Position numbers and translations under genes: made by a program. A stretch of 64,000 bases of DNA from Streptomyces sp. NBC_00344 (GTDB lineage: Bacteria > Actinomycetota > Actinomycetes > Streptomycetales > Streptomycetaceae), in NCBI RefSeq assembly GCF_036088315.1, contig NZ_CP107996.1, positions 4,057,001-4,121,000 on the forward strand, given 5' to 3'. Below the pieces are notes generated by a model. It was not told where the DNA came from, searched no databases, and saw only the letters and a list, made by a program, of their open reading frames with translations. The stretch's first letter is position 1, and every line of letters begins with the position of its first letter. Positions 17,429-26,859 of the stretch are shown here, in pieces.

Positions 17429-19204
17429 ATGACTCAGCCGCCCGACCAGCAGCCGCCGCAGGGCGGTTTCGGCGCTCCGCAGGTCCCTCCGCCGGGGGGC
17501 TTCGGTGCCCCGACACCGCCCGCCCAGCCGCCGCAGATGCCGCCGCCTCCGCAGGGGCCGCCGGCGCAGGGTCCGCCCGCGCCGCAGGGCCCCCCGGCCG
17601 GGCCGCCGCCCGGATACGGCTATCCCCAGCAGGCTCCGCAGCCCGGCCCCTACGGCTACCCCCAGCAGGCGCCCGGCCCTTACGGCCAGCCGCCCCAGCA
17701 GGGTCCTTACGGCCAGCAGCAGGGCCCGTACGGCTATCCGCAGCAGTACCCCGGTGCGCCCACCCCGCCCCCGGGCGGCAAGGGCCCCTTCAAGGGCAGG
17801 ACCGCTCTCGTCATCGGTGCGGCCGTCGCCGCGCTGCTGGTCATCGGCGGCGGCGTCTATGCCGTTGTCGGGGGTGGCGGCGACGGCGACAAGAAGCCCG
17901 TCGCGACCGACAGCAAGCACCCGGTCGAGCCGACCACGTCAGCCGACGTCGACCAGGGCGACGGCAGCGGCGACGGGCGGGCCGGGAACGACGATCTCAA
18001 CGCCGGTCGCAAAGCGGGCGAGGACAAGGTCCTCTGGCTGAAGACCAACGATGTCGCGCTGCCGCAGAACGGCTCCGAGAACTACGGCATGTGGTTCACC
18101 GGTGATGTTGTCGTGAAGGCCATGTACAAGAAGGTCACCGCCTACGGCGTGAACGACGGCAAGGAGAAGTGGAGTGTGCCGATCGCTCACGCGATCTGCG
18201 CCGCTCCGCACCAGACCACGCCGGACGGCAAGATCGTCATCGCGTACGAGAGCAATGACACCGACAAGTCCGACTGCAACCAGATGCAGATGATCGACCT
18301 GAAGACGGGCAAGGGGGGCTGGAAGAAGCCGATTCCCGAGGAGGGCAGCTTCGACATCATGAGCTCCATGGAGCTCACGATCGCGGGCAACACCGTGACC
18401 GCCAGCCGGATGGGTCCCTCCAGCGCCTTCTCGGTGCTGGACGGTCACAAGATCTTCGGGGCGTCCACCGGAGCCTGCAGGCCCAGCGCGTTCGCGGGCG
18501 GCGCCAAGCTCATCGCGGTCGAGTCGTGCACCAAGGACAACCAGCCCGCCGCCAGCCAGCAGGTGCAGGAACTGAACCCGGACACCGGCAAGTCGAAGTG
18601 GACGTTCGCGCTTCCGGCCGGCTGGGAGGTCAAGAAGGTCTACTCGGTCGACCCGGTGGTCCTCTACTCGACCAACGAGAAGAAGAAGAGCTGGAACATC
18701 TCGATCCTCAAGCACGACGGGACCAGGCGCTCCCAGCTGACCACCAAGGACAGCTTCGCGCCGGAGTGCGGTCTGTCGATCATCGAGAGCGATCTGCAGG
18801 GCTGCCTCGGTACCGCCGCGGACGCCAACACGCTGTATCTGCCGACCGAGGTGAAGAGCGGCGCGAACGAGATCGTCGCCTTCAACCTGAACACCGGCAA
18901 GGAGAAGTGGCGTTCGCCCGCCGCCGCCGACCGCACCATGCTTCCGCTGCGGATGGAGGGATCCAGCCTCGTCGCCTACCAGGAGCCCTCGTACGACGGG
19001 GGTGGCGCCGTCGTCAGCATTCCGTCGTCCGGCGGCAAGCCCAAGGTGCTCCTGCAGAACCCGCAGTCGACGGCCGAGATCGAGAACTCCTTCTACTCGA
19101 AGTCGGTCTCCTACACGAACGGCCGGCTCTTCGTCATGACCGGACACGTCAGGGGCAAGAAGGGCGACACCACGGAGAAGACCATGATGGCCTTCGGCAA
19201 GTGA
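17429..19204 (+). CDS. Membrane-anchored PQQ-like beta-propeller protein (copy 1)
   Basis: 591 residues from ATG 17429, AAGAGG nine bases upstream. The first 110 residues are Pro/Gln/Gly/Tyr-rich with repeats such as YGYPQQAP. One membrane helix follows (ALVIGAAVAALLVIGGGVYA). The remaining about 450 residues are extracellular and carry PQQ-propeller-like strands (AYGVNDGKEKWSVPI, NLNTGKEKWRSP). Paired cysteines (HAICAAPHQ, GACRPS, ECGLS, GCLG) suggest disulfides. Such proteins often act as extracellular scaffolds or sensor domains. It is followed 46 bp downstream by a paralogue. Confidence 0.75.
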   Translation: MTQPPDQQPPQGGFGAPQVPPPGGFGAPTPPAQPPQMPPPPQGPPAQGPPAPQGPPAGPPPGYGYPQQAPQPGPYGYPQQAPGPYGQPPQQGPYGQQQGPYGYPQQYPGAPTPPPGGKGPFKGRTALVIGAAVAALLVIGGGVYAVVGGGGDGDKKPVATDSKHPVEPTTSADVDQGDGSGDGRAGNDDLNAGRKAGEDKVLWLKTNDVALPQNGSENYGMWFTGDVVVKAMYKKVTAYGVNDGKEKWSVPIAHAICAAPHQTTPDGKIVIAYESNDTDKSDCNQMQMIDLKTGKGGWKKPIPEEGSFDIMSSMELTIAGNTVTASRMGPSSAFSVLDGHKIFGASTGACRPSAFAGGAKLIAVESCTKDNQPAASQQVQELNPDTGKSKWTFALPAGWEVKKVYSVDPVVLYSTNEKKKSWNISILKHDGTRRSQLTTKDSFAPECGLSIIESDLQGCLGTAADANTLYLPTEVKSGANEIVAFNLNTGKEKWRSPAAADRTMLPLRMEGSSLVAYQEPSYDGGGAVVSIPSSGGKPKVLLQNPQSTAEIENSFYSKSVSYTNGRLFVMTGHVRGKKGDTTEKTMMAFGK

Positions 19205-19250
19205 GCGGTCCCCAGGTCCCACCCTCCCCCTCGACAAAGGCAGAAACACC

Positions 19251-21044
19251 ATGACCCAGCCGCCGCCCCAGCCGCCCGAAGGACCACCGCAGGGGGGCTT
19301 CTCCAAGCAGCCCCCGGCCGGTGGCCAGACGCCGCCCCAGCCGCCGGTGCCTCCGCAGATGCCTCCGCAGGCACCGCCGGTCCCGCAGGCCGCTCCGCCC
19401 GCCGGGCCGCAGGACGCGCCGCCGTACGGCTATCCGCAGCAGCCGCCCACCGTGCAGGACCCGGCGTACGGCTACCCGCAGGGAGCGCCGCCCGCTCAGC
19501 CCGGATACGGCTACCCGCAGAACCAGCCACCGGGGCAGCAGCCCTACGGCTATCCGACCCAGCCGATGCAGCCCCAGCAGGGCGCCCCGGCCGGCGGTGG
19601 CGGCGGTGGTTTCACCTTCGGAATCGACGCGAAGATCATCACGGCCGCCGCTGTGGCCATCGTGCTCATCATCGGCGCGGGCTTCGCGTACTCGTCCAGC
19701 AAGGGCGACAACGAGCCCAATGTGTCGTCGGCGGGCCCGACCGGCGGATCCGGCACCGGCGGCGCCAAGGGCGGCGGCGGCAAGGAGAAGGCCCCCGCGG
19801 ACACCAACTCCAAGGTGCTCTTCCAGCTGCCGTATCCCAAGGTCAGCGACGTCACGGGAACCAACGGTTCCTGGACCACGGACACGCTGTATGTGAAGTC
19901 CGGGGTCAACGAGGTCGTCGGCTACGACGCGGTGAAGGGCACCCAGACCTGGAAGCTTCCGCTGCCGGGGCCGTTGTGCGCCGCGACCAGCCACGTCAGC
20001 AAGGACAACAAGACGGTCATCGCCTTCCAGCCCAAGGTGCCGACCAAGAAGAAGCAGTACTGGGGCTGCAGCGAGATCGCCGCGCTGGACCTCAGCAGCG
20101 GCAAGCTGCTCTGGACGAGGTCGGCCAAGGACGGCGACGAGAAGGCAAGCTTCGACGAGGTCACCCTCGGAGGCGGTACGGTCGCGGCCGGCGGCACCGA
20201 CGGCGGCGCCGCCTGGGACCTCGAATCGGGGGCGGTCCGCTGGGCACCGAAGGCCAGCACCGACCAGTGCGAGGACCGCGGTTACGGCGGCGGGGAGAAC
20301 CTGGTCGCGGTGCGTGGCTGCGGCGACTACGACAACCCGCAGATCAGTGTGCAGGTCCTGAACCCGAAGTCGGGTGCGCCGACCGCGACGTACAAGATGC
20401 CGACGGGTGTGCAGTACGCGCACATCGTCTCCACGAAGCCGCTTGTCGTGGCCGCCGACGTCGGTGACACCGCGGGCGACGGCAGTGGCATCTCGGACTA
20501 CTTCTCGGTCGACGAGAAGACCGGCACGCTGCGCGCCAGGATCTCCGCCGACGCCGACACCTACGCCGGCAAGTGCGCCAGCACCGAGGTGGAGAGCTGC
20601 ACCAACCTGGTGGTCGGCAACGACCGGCTGTACGTCCCGACGGAGGAGCACGACGGGACCGGTGACGACGTCGGGCAGACCAACGAGATCGTCGCCTTCG
20701 ATCTCGCCACCGGCAAACTGGTGAACGGCAAGGCTCCGGCCGGTGCGGGTTACCAGGCGTACCCCGTCCGGATGGACGGCAGCAACGTCATCGCCTACAA
20801 GCGGGGCCCCTACGACAAGGGCGGCCAGGTCGCATCCCTCGACGGCTCCACCCTCAAGCAGACGGTCCTGATGAACAACCCGGCCGACGAGTCTGTCCGC
20901 CGGGCGGAAGCAGACTTCCTGCCCGACTCCGCGGAGATCCGCTACACCGGCGGGCGGCTCTATCTCGCCGACGATCTGATCAGCGAGGACACCGGCTCAT
21001 CGGACGACAGGAAGTACCTGGCCATCGGCTTCGGTACGAACTGA
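19251..21044 (+). CDS. Membrane-anchored PQQ-like beta-propeller protein (copy 2)
   Basis: 597 residues, same layout as the preceding gene: Pro/Gln-rich cytoplasmic N-terminus with YGYPQ repeats, a helix (KIITAAAVAIVLIIGAGFAY), then an extracellular propeller (GYDAVKGTQTWKLPLPGPLC, FDLATGKLVNGK). Shared features such as the cysteine after PLPGPLCAA and the DxxSGKLLW strands show tandem duplication. Sequence divergence is considerable, so the copies are old. Partner or ligand unknown. Confidence 0.75.
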   Translation: MTQPPPQPPEGPPQGGFSKQPPAGGQTPPQPPVPPQMPPQAPPVPQAAPPAGPQDAPPYGYPQQPPTVQDPAYGYPQGAPPAQPGYGYPQNQPPGQQPYGYPTQPMQPQQGAPAGGGGGGFTFGIDAKIITAAAVAIVLIIGAGFAYSSSKGDNEPNVSSAGPTGGSGTGGAKGGGGKEKAPADTNSKVLFQLPYPKVSDVTGTNGSWTTDTLYVKSGVNEVVGYDAVKGTQTWKLPLPGPLCAATSHVSKDNKTVIAFQPKVPTKKKQYWGCSEIAALDLSSGKLLWTRSAKDGDEKASFDEVTLGGGTVAAGGTDGGAAWDLESGAVRWAPKASTDQCEDRGYGGGENLVAVRGCGDYDNPQISVQVLNPKSGAPTATYKMPTGVQYAHIVSTKPLVVAADVGDTAGDGSGISDYFSVDEKTGTLRARISADADTYAGKCASTEVESCTNLVVGNDRLYVPTEEHDGTGDDVGQTNEIVAFDLATGKLVNGKAPAGAGYQAYPVRMDGSNVIAYKRGPYDKGGQVASLDGSTLKQTVLMNNPADESVRRAEADFLPDSAEIRYTGGRLYLADDLISEDTGSSDDRKYLAIGFGTN

Positions 21045-21058
21045 CCGGCGGATCAGGA

Positions 21059-21097
21059 CGTGGGGGGTGCTGCCCGGACCGGGCGGCACCCCCCACG
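21059..21097. terminator. Bidirectional terminator between convergent genes
   Basis: CGTGGGGGGTGC (21059-21070) pairs exactly with GCACCCCCCACG (21086-21097). The loop itself contains CCCGG-A-CCGGG. It sits between the propeller gene stop and the stop of the convergent gene at 21102, so it can serve both strands. Confidence 0.7.
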
Positions 21098-21101
21098 CGT
21101 T

Positions 21102-21545
21102 TCAGCTCAGGTCGTCGTCGAACGGCGGGTACATCAGCCGCGAGTTGGCGCAGCCGAGCACGGTCGGGCCCTCCATCAGGCAGATCTGGATGGAGGCGGT
21201 GCTGATCCAGCCGCCCGGGTCGGCGTAGGTCCTCCACGTCCCGGACGTGCCGGCGCCGGTGCTGATCTCGTGCAGCGGGAAGTAGTGCTTGCCCGCGTCG
21301 CCCGTGGTGACCAGCCGGACGGCCACACTGTGGCCGTCCGCGTCGGTGTCCTTCACGGTGAGAGCGAGCGGGTCGAGCTTGTAGGGATTCAGCCGCCACT
21401 GTGCCGAGACACTGGCCGTGCCGAAGGACGTCGTGACGGAGGTGGTGGTGACGGTGGACGCGGCTGCCGCCGGGGTCGTACACAGCGGAAGGGCAAGCAC
21501 CGCGGCAGCGGATACCGCCACGAAGAGGGCACGCCTGACGTTCAT
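21102..21545 (-). CDS. Small secreted protein of unknown function
   Basis: 147 residues from ATG 21545. A clear Sec signal peptide (NVRRALFVAVSAAAVLAL... ending PAAAAS) precedes about 115 residues of beta-rich sequence. One cysteine pair occurs near the end (IQICLMEGPTVLGCANS). The pattern SGTWRTYADPGGWISTASIQ suggests a small beta-sandwich. No family was recognised. It is convergent with the propeller genes. Confidence 0.65.
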   Translation of the reverse strand: MNVRRALFVAVSAAAVLALPLCTTPAAAASTVTTTSVTTSFGTASVSAQWRLNPYKLDPLALTVKDTDADGHSVAVRLVTTGDAGKHYFPLHEISTGAGTSGTWRTYADPGGWISTASIQICLMEGPTVLGCANSRLMYPPFDDDLS

Positions 21546-21772
21546 ATGTTCCCCCCCAAGGGAATTTGCGGTCGAGGTCGGCCGGAAGATTACACCTGTC
21601 ACCACATGCATGACAGACCATCAAATAGCCCCGATTGCTGTGAATTCGGCAATCCGGGGGGCTTCTGACCAGTAACGCGGGCACAAGGTCGAACAAGCGT
21701 GTAGCTTGCCGGGTCAGGAACGCCGGGGAGCCGGGGGGCAGCTCCGGTGCCGGGAAAGTGGGGGATTGCTCC

Positions 21773-22495
21773 ATGAGCGTGCGGCTCATGGTGGTCGACG
21801 ACCACCGACTGCTCGCCGAGGCGCTCGCCTCGGCACTGAAACTCCGCGGGCACCGGGTGCTCGCGGCGGCCGCGCCCACCGGTGGCGCGGCCGAACTGGT
21901 GGTGAGCAGGGCGCCCGAGGTGTGCCTGTTCGGTACGGCGCTGCCCGCCGAACCGGGAGCCTTCGACCCGATCGTCCGGATCAGGCAGGAACGCCCGCAG
22001 GTGGCCGTGGTGGTGCTGGGTCCTGTGCCGAGCCCGCGGGGGATCGCCGCGGCCTTCGCCGCCGGAGCTTGCGGATACGTGCGCCACGACGAGCGTATAG
22101 AGGGTGTCGAGCGGGCGATGGTGAAGGCCAGGGCGGGGGAGGCGGCGGTCGCCCCGACGCTGTTGCAGGGGGCGTTCGCCGAGCTGCTCAATCCGGTGGC
22201 CCAGCCGGACGACGAGGGGCAGCGACTGCTGCAGATGCTCACCCCGCGCGAGGTCGAGGTGCTGGTGCGAGTGGCCGAAGGCGAGGACACGCGGCTGATC
22301 GCGGCGGGGATGCGGATCGCGCCGAGCACGGCGCGTACTCATGTCCAGCGGGTGCTGATGAAGCTGGGTGTCGGATCGCGGCTGGAGGCCGCCGCGCTCG
22401 CGGCACGTACCGGGCTGCTCGACCGCGCGGCGATGACCGCGGCGGTCTGCGCGGCGGAACCGGGCACGCCGGAGGGGCCGGACCCCGTGGTGTGA
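21773..22495 (+). CDS. LuxR-type regulator with degenerate receiver domain
   Basis: 240 residues from ATG 21773 with a GGGGGA site upstream. The N-terminus has the receiver start RLMVVDDHRLLAEAL with the acidic pair. However, the strand that should carry the phospho-accepting Asp reads EVCLFGTALP, without Asp. The C-terminus is a NarL/LuxR helix-turn-helix (LTPREVEVLVRVAEG, then IAPSTARTHVQRVLMKLGV). It is therefore probably an atypical response regulator working without phosphorylation. No histidine kinase is adjacent. Confidence 0.82.
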   Translation: MSVRLMVVDDHRLLAEALASALKLRGHRVLAAAAPTGGAAELVVSRAPEVCLFGTALPAEPGAFDPIVRIRQERPQVAVVVLGPVPSPRGIAAAFAAGACGYVRHDERIEGVERAMVKARAGEAAVAPTLLQGAFAELLNPVAQPDDEGQRLLQMLTPREVEVLVRVAEGEDTRLIAAGMRIAPSTARTHVQRVLMKLGVGSRLEAAALAARTGLLDRAAMTAAVCAAEPGTPEGPDPVV

Positions 22496-22519
22496 GGCCC
22501 GGCCCCCTCCGGCGCCGGT

Positions 22520-22882
22520 TCAGTCCTTCGTATGAAGTGCGGCCGTGTGCTGCTCGTTCGTGTGCCGCTCGGCCGTGTACTGCCCGTCCGTGTGAAGTGC
22601 GTCCATGTGCACCCCGTCCGGGGCCGGCGGCGCCGTCGGGCGCAGCTTCAGCCAGATCAGGAAGAACAGTCCGAGTACCAGCATCGCGAGACCTGTCCAG
22701 AGGTTGATGTTGATCCCCTGGGCCTTCTTCAGATCGGCGTCGGACGCGGTGATCCCGGCGATGGTCACGATGATTCCGTAGACCACGAACAGGCCGCCGA
22801 TGATCCGCCGGATGTCGAAGAGGCGGGCCGCGGTCGCGGACTTGCGCTCCAGGTCGGAGACTTCGTTCTGCAGTTCAGACAT
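22520..22882 (-). CDS. Small membrane protein linked to the symporter
   Basis: 120 residues. It has an N-terminal amphipathic helix (ELQNEVSDLERKSATAARLF) and two membrane helices (IIGGLFVVYGIIVTIAGI and LWTGLAMLVLGLFFLIWL). The tail contains six His residues in repeated HT/HM units (DALHTDGQYTAERHTNEQHT). It begins 15 bp after the sodium:solute symporter stop on the same strand, so it is likely a co-transcribed accessory subunit. Confidence 0.65.
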   Translation of the reverse strand: MSELQNEVSDLERKSATAARLFDIRRIIGGLFVVYGIIVTIAGITASDADLKKAQGININLWTGLAMLVLGLFFLIWLKLRPTAPPAPDGVHMDALHTDGQYTAERHTNEQHTAALHTKD

Positions 22883-22897
22883 GGTGGGTGCCTCCGA

Positions 22898-24568
22898 TCA
22901 GAGCGAGTAGGGCAGGTAGCACAGGGCGGCGATGACGATCGCGCCCCAGCCGAGCAGGGCGGGCCTGCGGTACCAGGCGTCGTCGCCCTCGGCCGGTGCC
23001 TCCGGTGCGTCGGCGGACTCCGTTCCGTACACGAGCCCGGCCAGTTCGGCCTCCGGCTTGGGCGCGGTGAAGAGCGTGACCAGGACCATCACTACGGCGC
23101 CGGCCACGAAGCCGACGATCGACGAGACGAAGTTGGCGCCCTGGTCGGTGGGGATGTCGATGATCCCCTGCTTGTAGATCCAGAAGTAATTGACCATCGC
23201 GGCGCCGGTGCCCGCGACCAGGCCCCAGACGCCGGACTTCATCGAGGCCCGCTTCCAGAACATTCCGATGATGAACACGACGAACATCGGGACGTTGAAG
23301 AAGGAGAACAGCGTCTGGAGGTAGCTCATGATGTTGGAGAAGCTGGCGGCGATGAAGGCGGTGCCGATGGATGCGAGCACGCCGACCGCCGTGATCAGCC
23401 GCCCGAAGCGCAGGTAGTACGCGTCCGGCTTGTCCGTCTTGATGTACCGCGCCCAGATGTCCGTGGTGAACACGGTGTTGAACGAGGAGACGTTCGCGGC
23501 CATGCCCGCCATGAAGGCGGCCAGCAGGCCGGTCACCGCGATGCCGAGCACACCGTTGGGCAGCAGCTCCTGCATCAATAGCGGGATGGCGTCGTTGTAG
23601 GTGAGGTCCGAGCCGGCCGTACCGATCTTCGGGGCGATGACCGCGGCGACCAGGCCCGGGATCATCACCAGGAAGACGATGAAGATCTTCGGGATGGCGG
23701 CGATCAGCGGGGTCCGCTGGGCGGCCGACAGGTTCTTCGCGGAGAGCGCGCGCTGCACCTCGGCGAAGTTGGTCGTCCAGTAACCGAACGAGAGCACGAA
23801 GCCGAGCCCCAGGATGATCGTCAGCCAGTTGGCGCCCAGCGGGTTGGCCTGGCCGATGGCCGTGCCGCTCCAGGCGGACAGGAAGTTGTGCCCGTGGCTC
23901 TTCTCCAGCGTGTCCGACAGGCCGTCCCAGCCGCCGACCTTCTTGAGGCCCAGGATGGTGAGCGGGATCAGCGCGGCGAGGATGACGAAGAACTGCAGCA
24001 CCTCGTTGTAGATCGCCGAGGAGAGTCCGCCGATGGTGATGTAGATGAGGACGAAGAGGCCCGCGACGACGATCGCGACCCACTGCGGCCAGCCGAGAAG
24101 CGCCTCCACGACGATCGACAGGGCGTACAGGTTCACACCCGCGATCAGGATTGCCGCGAAGGCGAAGAGTATGGAGCTCAGCAGATGCGCGGATTTGTCG
24201 AATCGCTGCAGCAGGAACTCCGGTACGGAGCGCACCTTCGACTTGTAGTAGAAGGGCATCATCACCAGGCCGAGGAAGACCATGGCCGGGATGGCGCCGA
24301 TCCAGTACCAGTGGACGACCGCGACGCCGTACTGCGCGCCGGTCGCCGCCATGCCCAGGATCTCGGTCGCGCCGAGATTGGCCGCGACGAAGGCCAGGCC
24401 GGTGACCCAGGCGGGCAGAGAGCGCCCGGAGAGAAAGAAGTCGAGGCTGGTCTTCACGCTCGCCCTGGCGGCGAAGCCGATGCCGAGGACCACGACGAAG
24501 TAGATCGCCAGGATGGTGTAGTCGAGCCCGTTCGTGGGGAGCCGGAGCCCGTCAGCCAGGTATTGCAT
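22898..24568 (-). CDS. Sodium:solute symporter (SSS family), probable sugar transporter
   Basis: 556 residues with about 14 membrane helices of the LeuT-like SSS fold. Family features include the unwound first core helix region (FVAANLGATEILGMAATGAQ) and the conserved GGLSSAIYNEVLQFF and FGYWTTNFAEVQRAL segments resembling SGLT proteins. The start MQYLADG is at 24568. It diverges from galT-galE-galK with a shared 246-bp control region, so galactose or a related hexose is the likely substrate; this is inferred from context. Confidence 0.85.
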   Translation of the reverse strand: MQYLADGLRLPTNGLDYTILAIYFVVVLGIGFAARASVKTSLDFFLSGRSLPAWVTGLAFVAANLGATEILGMAATGAQYGVAVVHWYWIGAIPAMVFLGLVMMPFYYKSKVRSVPEFLLQRFDKSAHLLSSILFAFAAILIAGVNLYALSIVVEALLGWPQWVAIVVAGLFVLIYITIGGLSSAIYNEVLQFFVILAALIPLTILGLKKVGGWDGLSDTLEKSHGHNFLSAWSGTAIGQANPLGANWLTIILGLGFVLSFGYWTTNFAEVQRALSAKNLSAAQRTPLIAAIPKIFIVFLVMIPGLVAAVIAPKIGTAGSDLTYNDAIPLLMQELLPNGVLGIAVTGLLAAFMAGMAANVSSFNTVFTTDIWARYIKTDKPDAYYLRFGRLITAVGVLASIGTAFIAASFSNIMSYLQTLFSFFNVPMFVVFIIGMFWKRASMKSGVWGLVAGTGAAMVNYFWIYKQGIIDIPTDQGANFVSSIVGFVAGAVVMVLVTLFTAPKPEAELAGLVYGTESADAPEAPAEGDDAWYRRPALLGWGAIVIAALCYLPYSL

Positions 24569-24814
24569 GCGTACTCGCTTCGTTGCCAGAACTGATCCTT
24601 GCGGAATCTACGCGTCCGTGTTCAGAAAATGAACAGTTCCTTGGTGTTCTTTGTTTGATTGTGATCGGGCTGGTTGTTATGTCCCGATGTAAAGCGCACG
24701 CGGGGCCTGTCGGTGGCCCTCTGTGGGAACCCGGTCGGCCCCATTGACTGTGCTGTTGAGTTGTGGTTTGTTGTGTTCGGTTATGTTTGTTAGGAGTGGG
24801 CGAGGAGCGCCAGC
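24569..24814. promoter_or_regulatory. Divergent control region of symporter and gal operon
   Basis: These 246 bases are markedly AT-richer than the surroundings, with repeated TTGT/TGTT words (24640-24680 and 24745-24795) and a TGTGAT near 24661. TTGACT at 24744-24749 with TTTGTT at 24767-24772 (17-bp spacer) is a possible promoter for galT; a second -10-like TATGTT lies at 24782-24787. The region corresponds to the glucose-repressed, galactose-induced galP1 region known in Streptomyces. Confidence 0.5.
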
Positions 24815-25876
24815 GTGAAGAAGACATCGACCCGGCTAGCCGACGGTCGTGAGCTGCTCTACTACGACTCCCGGGACGACGCGGTGCGCGAGGCCGTCGA
24901 CCGGCGCCCGCTCGACCCCGTGGCCACGGCGTCCGAGGTCCGCAGGGATCCACTGCTCGGCGACGCGGTGGCGATCGCCTCGCACCGCCAGGGGCGCACC
25001 TACCACCCTCCGGCCGACGAGTGCCCGCTCTGCCCCTCGCGTGAGGGCCGGCTGAGCGAGATCCCGGAGTCCGACTACGACGTCGCCGTCTTCGAGAACC
25101 GCTTCCCCTCGCTCGCCGGTGACTCGGGCCGATGCGAGGTGGTCTGCTTCACCTCGGACCACGACGCGTCGTTCGCCGATCTCACCGAGGAGCAGGCCGG
25201 TCTGGTCCTGGAGGCCTGGACCGACCGGACCGCGGAGATGGCGGAACTCCCGCAGATCAGGCAGGTGTTCTGCTTCGAGAACCGTGGCGCGGAGATAGGC
25301 GTCACCCTCGGCCACCCGCACGGTCAGATCTATGGCTATCCCTTTGTCACCCCGCGCACCGCGCTGATGCTCCGCTCGGCCGAGCACTTCAAGGAGAGCA
25401 GCGGCGGACGGAATCTCTTCGACGACGTCATCGCCAGCGAACTGGCGGACGGCTCGCGCGTGGTACTCGACGGTGAGCACTGGGTGGCCTTCGTCCCCTA
25501 TGCCGCGCACTGGCCGTACGAGGTGCACCTCTACCCGAAGAAGCGCGTTCCCGACCTGCGCTTCCTCGACGACGAGGCGTGCACAGAGTTTCCACAGATG
25601 TATCTGGAACTCTTGAGGCGCTTCGACCGGATCTTCGGGGAGGGCGAGCCCCCCACGCCGTACATCGCGGCATGGCACCAGGCGCCCTTCGGTGAGCTGG
25701 AGGGCCATCACATCGACCGGGGTGAATTCGCCCTGCATCTCGAACTTTTCACCATTCGCCGTACTTCGGGCAAGCTGAAGTTCCTCGCGGGTTCCGAGTC
25801 GGGCATGAACGTCTTCGTGAATGACGTGCCGCCGGAAACCGCGGCCGAGCGACTGCGAGAGGTAGCGAGCGAGTGA
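24815..25876 (+). CDS. galT: Galactose-1-phosphate uridylyltransferase
   Basis: 353 residues from GTG 24815. The active-site HPHGQ motif ([15 protein letters not shown]) holds the nucleophilic His that carries UMP. The N-terminal zinc site uses ECPLCPS and downstream His residues ([20 protein letters not shown]). A C-terminal GHHIDRGEF helps bind substrate. It exchanges UMP between UDP-glucose and galactose-1-phosphate in the Leloir pathway. First gene of the overlapping galT-galE-galK operon. Confidence 0.95.
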   Translation: MKKTSTRLADGRELLYYDSRDDAVREAVDRRPLDPVATASEVRRDPLLGDAVAIASHRQGRTYHPPADECPLCPSREGRLSEIPESDYDVAVFENRFPSLAGDSGRCEVVCFTSDHDASFADLTEEQAGLVLEAWTDRTAEMAELPQIRQVFCFENRGAEIGVTLGHPHGQIYGYPFVTPRTALMLRSAEHFKESSGGRNLFDDVIASELADGSRVVLDGEHWVAFVPYAAHWPYEVHLYPKKRVPDLRFLDDEACTEFPQMYLELLRRFDRIFGEGEPPTPYIAAWHQAPFGELEGHHIDRGEFALHLELFTIRRTSGKLKFLAGSESGMNVFVNDVPPETAAERLREVASE

Positions 25877-26859
25877 GCAAGAAGTATCTGGTCACGGGCG
25901 GCGCGGGATATGTGGGCAGCATCGTCGCCGCCCATCTGCTGGAGGCCGGGCACGAGGTGACCGTGCTCGACGACCTCTCCACCGGCTTCCGCGAGGGTGT
26001 ACCGGCGGGCGCCGCCTTCATCGAGGGCCGTATCCAGGACTCCGCCAGGTGGCTTGACGCCTCCTATGACGGGGTGCTGCACTTCGCGGCGTCCTCCCAG
26101 GTCGGCGAGTCGGTCGTCAACCCGGAGAAGTACTGGCTGAACAACGTGGGGGGCACCACCGCGCTGCTCGCCGCGATGCGTTCGGCCGGCGTCCGCACCC
26201 TGGTCTTCTCCTCCACCGCCGCGACCTACGGTGAGCCGGAGACCGTGCCGATCAGGGAGAGCGCGCCGACCTCCCCGACCAACCCGTACGGAGCCACCAA
26301 GCTGGCCGTCGACCACATGATCAGTGGCGAGAGCGCGGCGCACGGTCTGGCCGCCGTCTCGCTCCGCTACTTCAACGTGGCGGGTGCCTACGGGACGTAC
26401 GGAGAGCGCCACGACCCCGAGTCGCATCTCATCCCGCTGGTTCTTCAGGTCGCGCAGGGCCGCCGTGACGCGATCTCGGTGTACGGGGACGACTACCCGA
26501 CCCCGGACGGCACCTGCGTCCGGGACTACATCCATGTCGCGGACCTGGCCGACGCCCATCTGCTGGCCCTGGACGCCGCCGCCGCCGGTGAGCATCTGAT
26601 CTGCAACCTCGGCAACGGCAGCGGTTTCTCGGTCCGTGAGGTCATCGAGACCGTCCGCAAGGTCACCGGGCACCCGGTCCCCGAGATCGCGGCCGAACGC
26701 CGCGGCGGGGATCCGGCCGTGCTCGTCGCCTCCGCCGACACCGCGCGCGAGCGGTTGGGCTGGAGCCCTTCGCGATCCGATCTGGCCGGCATCGTCTCCG
26801 ATGCCTGGGCTTTCACCCAGAACGAGTTCTCTCAGAACAAGGGAGTTGCTGAGGCATGA
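25873..26859 (+). CDS. galE: UDP-glucose 4-epimerase
   Basis: 328 residues, GTG start overlapping the galT stop. An extended SDR with the NAD-binding TGGAGYVGS loop, a catalytic Ser/Thr in [12 protein letters not shown], and Tyr-x3-Lys in [32 protein letters not shown] is the substrate region of GalE. Interconverts UDP-galactose and UDP-glucose. Stop overlaps the galK start as ATGA, giving coupled translation. Confidence 0.95.
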   Translation: MSKKYLVTGGAGYVGSIVAAHLLEAGHEVTVLDDLSTGFREGVPAGAAFIEGRIQDSARWLDASYDGVLHFAASSQVGESVVNPEKYWLNNVGGTTALLAAMRSAGVRTLVFSSTAATYGEPETVPIRESAPTSPTNPYGATKLAVDHMISGESAAHGLAAVSLRYFNVAGAYGTYGERHDPESHLIPLVLQVAQGRRDAISVYGDDYPTPDGTCVRDYIHVADLADAHLLALDAAAAGEHLICNLGNGSGFSVREVIETVRKVTGHPVPEIAAERRGGDPAVLVASADTARERLGWSPSRSDLAGIVSDAWAFTQNEFSQNKGVAEA

